A stretch of 5,714 nt of DNA from positions 1 through 5,714 of the forward strand of contig QMSN01000072.1 of NCBI GenBank assembly GCA_003650865.1. The letters are read 5' to 3'. This document shows positions 1-4,975 of the stretch, one piece after another. Under the pieces are notes generated by a model. It made no database searches. It was given only the letters and a program-made list of their open reading frames with translations, and was not told where the DNA came from. Made by a program: the position numbers and the translations under genes. This DNA is from Thermoprotei archaeon. GTDB taxonomy: Archaea; Thermoproteota; Methanomethylicia; Nezhaarchaeales; WYZ-LMO8. Numbering within the stretch: the stretch's first letter is position 1; each line of letters starts with the position of its first letter.

Positions 1-354
1 CAGGTCTTGAAGGTCAAGGAGGAGATGTTCGTCGTCGTGAACAAAGCTCTCGGCATACCGACTAGGCGCCTCCTCTTCAAGCATATCTTCCCGCACTTAA
101 TACCAACAGTTATGGTCGTGTTCAGCTTAAGCGCAGCTGACGCCGTCTTGACGGAGGCAGCTCTAAGCTTCCTAGGTTTATCAGTGGAGCCACCTACACC
201 TGACTGGGGCTACGACCTCTACAAGGGCAAGGGCTTCATACTATCGGGCTACTGGCACATAATATTCTTCCCAGGACTCATGATCACTCTGCTAGCAATG
301 GGCTTTGCCCTCATATCCGAGGGGCTTAGTGAGAGGCATCGGGAGGTGGCTTAG
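1..354 (+). CDS. Peptide-type ABC importer permease, DppC/OppC family (C-terminal part)
   Basis: This is the inner half of a membrane permease that forms one half of the translocation channel of a dipeptide/oligopeptide ABC importer. The frame is open from base 1, so the 5' part lies outside the window; 117 residues are visible. Residues 14-35 match the cytoplasmic EAA loop that docks on the ATPases (KALG, then HIFPHLIP). They are followed by a membrane segment, the family motif TEAALSFLGL (about residues 50-59), the PPTPDWG block, and a last membrane segment near the C-terminus. The DppC/OppC family ends in just this way. The stop is three bases before the start of the DppD-like ATPase, and an SD site for that gene (342-348) lies inside the last codons, so the genes form one operon. 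Family and role are clear. The substrate is not: archaeal members also carry oligosaccharides. Confidence 0.93.
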   Translation, partial: QVLKVKEEMFVVVNKALGIPTRRLLFKHIFPHLIPTVMVVFSLSAADAVLTEAALSFLGLSVEPPTPDWGYDLYKGKGFILSGYWHIIFFPGLMITLLAMGFALISEGLSERHREVA

Positions 355-357
355 CCC

Positions 358-1311
358 TTGAGCAGCTTAGTCCTCAGCGTTGAGGAGTTAACCGTCAGGT
401 ACTTCACGAGGAGGGGGGTTGTATACGCAGTTGAGAATGTCTCGTTTAGCGCTTCTCAGCGAGACTTCGTAGCTCTAGTTGGTGAGAGCGGTAGTGGGAA
501 GTCCACGTTAGGCTATGCCCTGCTGAAGCTCGTGCCTCCACCTGGCAGGATACTTGGGAAGAGGGTTGTCATAGATGGAGTTGACATACTGAAGCTTGAG
601 GGTGAGGAGCTCAGGAGGGCTCGTGGAAGCCTCATCTCAATGGTCTTCCAAGACCCCTTCGCAACCCTCGACCCCGTTAGGCGTGTTGGTGACCAGATAG
701 CTGAGGTCATGGTTGAGCACGGCGTAGCCCTCGAAGAGGCTAGGAAGAGGGTTGCTGAGCTCCTAGAGGCTGTAAACCTTCCCGCTCACATAGCCTCCTC
801 ATACCCACACCAGCTTAGTGGTGGTCAGAGGCAGAGGGTTTCAATAGCGGCTGCAATAGCCTTAAACCCCAAGGTCTTGGTCGCTGATGAGCCCACTACG
901 GCTCTCGACGTCATAGTGCAGAGGCAGATAATGGATCTCCTAGACGACATTAGGCGTAGGACGAACATGGTGGTCCTCCTCATAACCCACGACATAGCGT
1001 TAGCCTCGGAGAGGGCCTCCAAGATAGCGGTCATGTACGCTGGTAGGATAGTTGAGTATGGGTCTAAGAGCGACGTGATAGAGAAGCCCCTCCACCCCTA
1101 CACTCGAGGGTTGCTGAGCTCCGTGCCCGACATAGAGAGGGCTGAGTGGCCGAGGCCCATACCTGGCCTGCCACCAGACCTTAGAAGCCCTCAGAGGGGG
1201 TGTGCATTTAAGCCTAGGTGCCCTCACGCCATGGAGGTTTGCGATAAGCTTCCCCCACTGCTCGATGTGGGTGGTGGCCACTTCGTCTCATGCTGGCTCT
1301 ACTCGTCGTGA
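358..1311 (+). CDS. Peptide-type ABC importer ATPase, DppD/OppD family
   Basis: This cytoplasmic ATPase powers the importer together with the DppF-like protein encoded next. The 317 residues are normal for the family. Visible motifs are Walker A GESGSGKS at 42-49, Q-loop Q98 in the FQDP block, signature LSGGQRQR at 153-160, Walker B VLVADEP at 173-179, D-loop ALD at 182-184 and H-loop H211. The C-terminal oligopeptide-transporter domain starts with KPLHPYTRGLL, then has four cysteines at 282, 288, 295 and 312 (spacing C-x5-C-x6-C-x16-C). In related bacterial DppD/OppD proteins such cysteines hold a 4Fe-4S cluster; that it does so here is inferred. I chose the TTG start because GGAGGTG at 342-348 lies nine bases upstream and the first residues lead directly into the usual first strand. 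The next gene begins nine bases after the stop. The carried substrate cannot be read from the ATPase. Confidence 0.95.
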   Translation: MSSLVLSVEELTVRYFTRRGVVYAVENVSFSASQRDFVALVGESGSGKSTLGYALLKLVPPPGRILGKRVVIDGVDILKLEGEELRRARGSLISMVFQDPFATLDPVRRVGDQIAEVMVEHGVALEEARKRVAELLEAVNLPAHIASSYPHQLSGGQRQRVSIAAAIALNPKVLVADEPTTALDVIVQRQIMDLLDDIRRRTNMVVLLITHDIALASERASKIAVMYAGRIVEYGSKSDVIEKPLHPYTRGLLSSVPDIERAEWPRPIPGLPPDLRSPQRGCAFKPRCPHAMEVCDKLPPLLDVGGGHFVSCWLYSS

Positions 1312-1320
1312 GGTGGGAGG

Positions 1321-2298
1321 GTGGAGCTTGAAGAGCCCCTGCTAGTCGTTGAAGACCTCCACGTGCACTTTAAGGTGGGGGCCTTCGGAGCTCGGAAGGT
1401 CATTAGGGCTGTTGACGGGGTAAGCCTCCAGCTCTGTAGAGGAGAGACCATAGGCCTAGTTGGTGAGAGCGGTAGCGGTAAGACGACTCTAGGTCGAGCT
1501 GTCCTCAGGCTCTACGAGCCCACCTCGGGCAAGGTGATCTTCGAGGGCGTCGACATAACCCACATGCCTGAGCGCAAGCTGAGGCCACTTAGGAGGAAGA
1601 TGCAGCTAGTCCCTCAAGACCCCTTCACAAGCTTAAACCCACTTCAGACCGTGGGCGACGCCTTGACCGAGCCCCTAGTAGTCCACGGAATAGTTCGTAA
1701 TGGGGTGGAGGCTAGGGAGAGGGCTTTAAAGATGCTTGAGAGGGTGGGCTTAGTGCCTCCTGAGGAGTTCTACAACGTTAAGCCTCACAACTTAAGTGGT
1801 GGTCAGAGGCAGAGGGTTGCTATAGCTAGGGCCTTCCTGCTAGAGCCAATACTCGTAGTGGCTGATGAGCCGACCTCAAACCTAGACGTCTCGATTAGAG
1901 CCTCTATACTGGAGCTCTTGAAGGAGTTTAAGGAGAGGTATAGGCAGGGGATGATATTCATAACCCACGACTTGGCAGTCGCTAGGCTCATAGCTGACGA
2001 GATAGCCGTCATGTACTTGGGCAAGATAGTTGAGCACGGCCCTACTAAGAGGGTCTTGACGAAGCCCCTACACCCATACACAACAGCCTTGCTGAGAGCT
2101 GTCCCTAGGGTTAAGGGCAAGACCTCGCTTAGCGAGGTGGAGCTTAAAGGGGAGGTTCCAGACCCCTCAAAGCCACCTAAAGGCTGTAGGCTCCACCCGA
2201 GATGCCCCCTCGCTAAGCCTAAGTGCTCTGAGGTTGAGCCTCAGCTAGTCGAGCTAGACAAGGACCACTACGTGGCCTGCCACAACCCACTACTATGA
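1321..2298 (+). CDS. Peptide-type ABC importer ATPase, DppF/OppF family
   Basis: This is the second ATPase of the importer, expected to pair with the DppD-like subunit under the two permeases. Its 325 residues are a normal length. Motifs are Walker A GESGSGKT at 48-55, Q-loop Q99 in PQDPFTSLNP, signature LSGGQRQR at 158-165, Walker B ILVVADEP at 177-184, SNLD at 186-189 and H-loop H216. The SLNP and SNLDVS blocks are typical of DppF/OppF rather than DppD. The tail has KPLHPYTTALL, then cysteines at 289, 295, 302 and 320 (C-x5-C-x6-C-x17-C), the same pattern as its neighbour. The start is GTG. Its SD GAGGTG at 1310-1315 overlaps the last two bases of the upstream TGA stop and leaves five bases before the start, which suggests coupled translation. 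It is the last gene of the operon in view; a minus-strand tRNA lies ahead. Confidence 0.95.
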   Translation: MELEEPLLVVEDLHVHFKVGAFGARKVIRAVDGVSLQLCRGETIGLVGESGSGKTTLGRAVLRLYEPTSGKVIFEGVDITHMPERKLRPLRRKMQLVPQDPFTSLNPLQTVGDALTEPLVVHGIVRNGVEARERALKMLERVGLVPPEEFYNVKPHNLSGGQRQRVAIARAFLLEPILVVADEPTSNLDVSIRASILELLKEFKERYRQGMIFITHDLAVARLIADEIAVMYLGKIVEHGPTKRVLTKPLHPYTTALLRAVPRVKGKTSLSEVELKGEVPDPSKPPKGCRLHPRCPLAKPKCSEVEPQLVELDKDHYVACHNPLL

Positions 2299-2453
2299 CA
2301 TGCTTAAGCACACCACGCTGTCTTAAAGGTGGATGCAGCGAAAAATGGAGGCATCTTGACCCCAGCTCTTCACTAATGCATGTTTTACTACTCGACACGA
2401 GACCTTTCATTAAACAAAACACTGCGTAGCAACTATTCAACGTGATATGACCC

Positions 2454-2483
2454 TACCATCAAACCCCTCATCAACTGATGGTA
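2454..2483. repeat. 8-bp perfect inverted repeat with 14-base spacer
   Basis: TACCATCA at 2454-2461 is the exact reverse complement of TGATGGTA at 2476-2483. The spacer holds a third partial copy, CATCA at 2469-2473, so a shorter hairpin CATCA-AC-TGATG can compete. It lies between the 3' ends of the importer operon and of tRNA-Glu, so it could be a transcript-end hairpin or a protein-binding site. No T-run follows on either strand. The rest of 2299-2531 shows no coding frame, RNA gene or mobile element that I can support. Confidence 0.5.
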
Positions 2484-2531
2484 AGTGCGGTTTCCGAAGG
2501 TGAATTTGAAGGTAGACTGAAGGAAGAGTGG

Positions 2532-2609
2532 TGGTGCCCCCGCCGGGATTTGAACCCGGGCCGCGGGCTCGAGAGGCCCGCATACTTGACCGGACTATAC
2601 TACGGGGGC
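2532..2609 (-). tRNA. tRNA-Glu (anticodon CTC), CCA encoded
   Basis: Read on the minus strand, the gene starts at 2609. A 7-bp acceptor stem (GCCCCCG with CGGGGGC) closes perfectly. The D-arm carries G18-G19 in CCGGTCAA. The anticodon stem CGGGC/GCCCG has a seven-base loop CTCTCGA, so the anticodon is CTC, reading GAG (Glu). The T-arm is CCGGG-TTCAAAT-CCCGG. The discriminator A is at 2535 and CCA is encoded at 2534-2532. The body is 75 bases without CCA, with no room for an intron. The D-stem is weak (one G-U, one U-A, one A-U, one U-G pair), as in other archaeal tRNA-Glu. A TATA promoter lies about 29 bases upstream. Confidence 0.96.
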
Positions 2610-2632
2610 TCGGTTGTCTCTTATCTTGTGGG

Positions 2633-2648
2633 GGTATATAATTTTTCG
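2633..2648 (-). promoter_or_regulatory. BRE/TATA promoter of tRNA-Glu
   Basis: On the minus strand the sequence reads CGAAAAATTATATACC: an A-rich BRE-like element followed by TTATATA. The TATA centre, near 2638, lies about 29 bases before the first tRNA base, so transcription would start within a few bases of the mature 5' end. That is the normal archaeal spacing. TATATAAT also reads well on the + strand, but no BRE-like bases precede it there, so the minus direction is favoured. Confidence 0.7.
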
Positions 2649-2695
2649 TCCTTTACTTCACCTCGTGTTTCCACTTCTTGTAGTCGTGCTTCGCC

Positions 2696-3088
2696 TTGCC
2701 TCGGTTTGGTTGGGTTTTGTTTATTAGTGGGGTGGTGATTATTATTGTGGTGGTTGTGGTGAGTGGGATTAAGAGTAGGGTTGCGAATATGAGCTTCGAT
2801 GACGTTTGGGGTTTGATCACGACTCTCCTCTCGAAGCCTGTTGAGTTCTCTTCTCCTGGTGGTAGGTCTAGGTTTAAGGCTTGGGTTGAGGGTGACGTGG
2901 TTTTTGTTAGGGTTGAGAGCACAGGCAACGTTAGGGTCATCACAAGGAGGGTTCTCGAGAGGAGCTGGGGCATTGCTGTTGAGAAGGCTCGCATGGGTGA
3001 GGACCCGTTTCAGCCTGCTTGGTACTTTAGGACTACGAACGGCACTTACATAGCGAAGATATTCAAGTACGTCGTCGAAGGCGCTTAG
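2696..3088 (+). CDS. Small unrecognised protein with possible N-terminal membrane anchor
   Basis: I do not recognise the family with certainty. From the TTG at 2696 the product has 130 residues. Residues 5-24 are strongly hydrophobic (a run of I and V) between R3 and K26/R28, as in a membrane anchor or uncleaved signal. Residues 32-130 form a small mixed domain: a predicted helix (MSFDDVWGLITTLL), a beta-rich part with FKAWVEGDVVFVRV (60-73), VLERSW (86-91), and a C-terminal WYFRTTNGTYIAKIFKYV (109-126). The spacing F-x-V-x-GD-x-V and the ending G-T/S-Y-I-x-x-I-F recall a group of small uncharacterised archaeal and bacterial proteins, from memory only. No SD site precedes the TTG. An internal ATG at 2789 would give a 99-residue soluble protein holding the whole domain, so the start is open. 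It converges on the permease gene with no base between the two stop codons. Confidence 0.6.
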   Translation: MPRFGWVLFISGVVIIIVVVVVSGIKSRVANMSFDDVWGLITTLLSKPVEFSSPGGRSRFKAWVEGDVVFVRVESTGNVRVITRRVLERSWGIAVEKARMGEDPFQPAWYFRTTNGTYIAKIFKYVVEGA

Positions 3089-3841
3089 CTACTTCTCTCT
3101 CCACCTAACCTTCGTGGCTGAGAGGATCATGAAGGCCACTGTGTAAGCTACTAGGAGGACTGCTGATACTGCTATGGTGGCTTGGCTTAGCTCCACAAGC
3201 CCAGCGACTTGGTGTAGGAGCATGGCTGCAGCTCCTGATGGCACTAATGCCCCAATCCACTCAAATCCTTGTGGTAGCACTGTTGCTGGGTAGTATATTG
3301 GTGGTAGCACGCTTAGCAGTATGGCTAGTATTGTGGCTAGCGGCCAGACGTGCTTTAGCTGCCTGAAGGCTGTCGATATGGCGAACCCCATGAATGAAGA
3401 GGATGCCCACACCATGACTAGACACGCGAAGAGAGCTGCTGAGAATAGCGGTGTCAGCATGCCTTGAAGCCCTAGGAGCACTACGAATAGTGCTAGCCCC
3501 GGCATCGAGAAGACTAGCATTGAGAGCGATAACCCAATTATGTAGCTGGTGGGCCTAATGGGTGAGGCGACTAGCATGTCTTGGTACTTCACGTATATCC
3601 TGTAGAAGGCCGCGTCGCCAAGCAACGCTATTCCATTGCTAACAGCGACCATTAACACGCCTCCTATCAAGGCGAACCTCAGCCCCACTTCTCCACCGTA
3701 CACGTGCGAGAAGAATAGGAGCGTTAGGGGCATGGTCAAGTAGGCTATGATCCAGAGTGGAGCTCTCCTCAACGCTACTGCCCCATTTATCCAAGCTAGA
3801 GTTGCTATGGCGACTAGTTGCCTAGAGACTCCTCTCCTCAA
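3089..3841 (-). CDS. ABC-2 type exporter permease
   Basis: This is the membrane half of a two-gene ABC exporter whose ATPase is encoded just upstream. With the TTG start at 3841 it has 250 residues, typical for the ABC-2 family. About six membrane segments can be seen, near residues 30-47, 55-75, 99-125, 131-156, 164-180 and 221-243. A cytoplasmic loop reads YQDMLVASPIRPTSYIIG, matching the usual position of the 'L-xx-P' loop before the third segment. LPPIYYP at 179-185 matches the conserved LSPxxYP-type turn after the fifth segment. The start was chosen because AGGTGA (3852-3847) is five bases upstream; a GTG at 3850 would lie within that SD site and add three residues. The reading frame overlaps the end of the ATPase gene by 20 bases, so translation is probably coupled. 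The substrate (drug, lipid, peptide or polysaccharide) is not shown by the sequence. Confidence 0.9.
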   Translation of the reverse strand: MRRGVSRQLVAIATLAWINGAVALRRAPLWIIAYLTMPLTLLFFSHVYGGEVGLRFALIGGVLMVAVSNGIALLGDAAFYRIYVKYQDMLVASPIRPTSYIIGLSLSMLVFSMPGLALFVVLLGLQGMLTPLFSAALFACLVMVWASSSFMGFAISTAFRQLKHVWPLATILAILLSVLPPIYYPATVLPQGFEWIGALVPSGAAAMLLHQVAGLVELSQATIAVSAVLLVAYTVAFMILSATKVRWREK

Positions 3842-4721
3842 TGACCTCACCTGTTAGCCTTATGAAGGAGTCCTCGAGGCTCGTCGGCTTAACCGTGGCT
3901 TCAAGCCCCTTGACCACAACCCTCCTAACAACCTCTTCAGCCTCCCCTTCATCCACGTAGAATATGGTCATGTCCTTGAGCTTAACCCCCTCGTAGCCTC
4001 CAAGCTCAACTCCCCCGTAAACCTCGACTTTAAGGGGTCTTCCAACGACTCTCTTCGCCTCCTCCACTGAGCCCACGAACACTATTCTCCCCCTGTGTAT
4101 CATGACTATTAGGTCGGCTAGGCTCTCAGCTTCATCCATGTAGTGAGTGGTTAGGAGCATGGTGACTCCCTCCCTCTTAAACGCTTTGAGGGCTCTCCAA
4201 ACGCTCCTTCTAGCCAAGGGGTCTAGGCCTGTTGTGGGCTCATCTAGGAACATTACTTCAGACCCTGAGGCTAGCACAGCTGCAACCATAACCCTCCTCT
4301 TCATGCCCCCTGAGAGGTTCGATATGACCACGTTAGCGCACTCCTCAAGCTCTAAAGCCCTAAAAACCTCGTGAGTCCTCTCCTTGGCCTCACTCCTGCT
4401 GTAACCCCTAATCAACAGGTACGAGGAGACGAACTCGTAGGGTGTGAGCAAGTCGTTTGGAAAGCCCTCTTGAGGTATCATGGATATGACCTCTCTAACG
4501 CTCCAAGGACTTGAGACCACGTCGAGCCCCATGACCTCAACTGTGCCTCTACTCGGCAGGAGCTGAGTTGAGGCTATCCTAACCCAAGTCGTCTTGCCAG
4601 CTCCATTCCTCCCTAAGAGAGCTACTAGCATCCCCCTACCAACGCTGAAAGAGACTCCTCTAAGAGCCTCAACACCGTTGCCGTAGACCTTCCAGACATC
4701 CTTAGACTCGACTGCTGGCAT
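3822..4721 (-). CDS. ABC exporter ATPase, DrrA/CcmA-like
   Basis: This cytoplasmic ATPase drives the ABC-2 permease encoded next. Its 299 residues contain Walker A GRNGAGKT at 37-44, Q-loop Q84 in MIPQEG, signature LSGGMKRR at 136-143, Walker B VMFLDEP at 156-162, TTGLDP at 163-168 and H-loop H193 in TTHYMDEAE. The last 85 or so residues form the small C-terminal domain common in drug/antibiotic exporter ATPases, ending with SLEDSFIRLTGE. The start is ATG, and moving it downstream would remove the first strand. No SD site precedes it, which suits a leaderless or short-leader transcript as expected for a first gene. The gene lies divergent to tRNA-Leu across 72 bases. The family is sure; the exported substrate is unknown. 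Confidence 0.94.
   Translation of the reverse strand: MPAVESKDVWKVYGNGVEALRGVSFSVGRGMLVALLGRNGAGKTTWVRIASTQLLPSRGTVEVMGLDVVSSPWSVREVISMIPQEGFPNDLLTPYEFVSSYLLIRGYSRSEAKERTHEVFRALELEECANVVISNLSGGMKRRVMVAAVLASGSEVMFLDEPTTGLDPLARRSVWRALKAFKREGVTMLLTTHYMDEAESLADLIVMIHRGRIVFVGSVEEAKRVVGRPLKVEVYGGVELGGYEGVKLKDMTIFYVDEGEAEEVVRRVVVKGLEATVKPTSLEDSFIRLTGEVIEERSL
3847..3852 (-). promoter_or_regulatory. Shine-Dalgarno site deciding the permease start
   Basis: AGGTGA on the minus strand matches the archaeal SD consensus GGAGGTGAT. It is five bases before TTG 3841. The competing GTG at 3850-3848 is part of this site itself and has only a weak AGG of its own upstream. The site lies inside the last codons of the ATPase gene. 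Confidence 0.6.
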
Positions 4722-4754
4722 ACAGAGTCACAGAGCACAACCATATGAAAACAG

Positions 4755-4763
4755 AAATAAATA
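4755..4763. promoter_or_regulatory. Possible TATA element(s) between exporter ATPase and tRNA-Leu
   Basis: The 72 bases between the divergent ATPase gene and tRNA-Leu are AT-rich. AAATAAATA (+ strand; TATTTATTT on the minus strand) is centred about 34 bases before tRNA-Leu and 38 before the ATPase ATG. It could serve either direction, giving leaders of roughly 8 and 13 bases. A second minus-strand candidate, TTTTCATATG near 4742-4751, would place the ATPase start at about 24 bases and make it leaderless. Neither is a strong consensus. Confidence 0.3.
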
Positions 4764-4793
4764 CGATCTGCAACTTACAGAAACCGCATACAA

Positions 4794-4899
4794 GCGGGGG
4801 TGGCCGAGGCCCTTAAAGGGCGGGATTCAGGTCAAAGGCGGCAGGTTCAGGACCTGCTGGCGTAGGCCTGCGTGGGTTCAAATCCCACCCCCCGCACCA
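4794..4899 (+). tRNA. tRNA-Leu (anticodon CAG) with probable D-loop intron, CCA encoded
   Basis: The acceptor stem GCGGGGG (4794-4800) pairs fully with CCCCCGC (4889-4895). The discriminator is A4896 and CCA is encoded at 4897-4899. The anticodon stem GCAGG/CCTGC (4841-4845, 4853-4857) closes loop TTCAGGA, so the anticodon is CAG, reading CUG (Leu). A long variable arm (4858-4871, GGC-GTAG-GCC) marks a class II tRNA, and the T-arm is GTGGG-TTCAAAT-CCCAC. The gene is 103 bases without CCA, about 18 too many. The excess lies between A14-G15 and the G18-G19 of the D-loop. Removing 4809-4826 leaves GCC-GAGTCAGGTCAAA-GGC, an ordinary archaeal tRNA-Leu D-arm, and an 85-base tRNA. The gene identity is secure; the intron is inferred from the fold. 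Confidence 0.93.
4809..4826 (+). other. Probable 18-base tRNA intron in the D-loop (after position 15)
   Basis: The fold is close to the archaeal bulge-helix-bulge. Outer pairs are U4801-A4829 and G4802-C4828. The central four-position helix is 4803-4806 with 4821-4824 (three Watson-Crick pairs plus an outer G-G mismatch). The 5' bulge is AGG (4807-4809) and the 3' bulge is ATT (4825-4827). An inner hairpin pairs CCCT with AGGG around loop TAA. Cutting after the second base of each bulge releases exactly 4809-4826. Introns at non-anticodon positions are known in Thermoproteales and relatives, where a heteromeric splicing endonuclease tolerates relaxed motifs. Confidence 0.72.
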
Positions 4900-4962
4900 A
4901 CTGCTTGAGTAGTGTGAGCACATTAAGCTCCTCTTAGGCCTTGAGTTGTTAGCTGTACGTGT

Positions 4963-4966
4963 GGAG
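4963..4966 (+). promoter_or_regulatory. Candidate Shine-Dalgarno site of the phosphatase-like gene
   Basis: GGAG lies nine bases before GTG 4976. Other in-frame starts (TTG 4946, GTG 4961) have no SD. GTG 4991 has GGAG at 4984-4987 but only three bases away, and starting there would leave just one residue before the conserved-looking DIAPT segment. Confidence 0.4.
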
Positions 4967-4975
4967 TTGATAGTT

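Noticed and set aside
2301..2310. Perfect palindrome TGCTTAAGCA just after the DppF-like stop
   Set aside because: A 10-base palindrome is expected several times by chance in a window of this size; no T-run follows.
2219..2440. Minus-strand open frame across the end of the DppF-like gene and the intergenic stretch
   Set aside because: About a third lies antisense to a clear coding region, the rest has no SD, no recognisable domain and unordered composition.
2475..2520. Possible C/D box guide RNA (CTGATGG at 2475, CCGA at 2494, GTGAATT near 2500, CTGA at 2517)
   Set aside because: The box spacing is about right (12 and 10 bases), but the C box has an imperfect end, the D' and C' boxes are poor, and no terminal stem forms. 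I cannot match the guides to rRNA here.
2478..2738. + strand open frame containing RRDLNPGRGLERP
   Set aside because: It is the well-known false translation of the antisense of a tRNA gene; the frame crosses tRNA-Glu and has no other support.
4809..4839. Alternative reading of the tRNA-Leu D-arm in which the first copy (GAGGCCCTTAAAGG) is kept and the second removed
   Set aside because: That D-loop would lack the G18-G19 pair needed to contact the T-loop, and no bulge-helix-bulge supports the cuts.
2532..4899. The block between the two tRNA genes as an integrated island
   Set aside because: The tRNAs are inverted and share only the T-arm sequence common to all tRNAs. No integrase, no att-type partial tRNA copy and no clear shift in codon use is seen.
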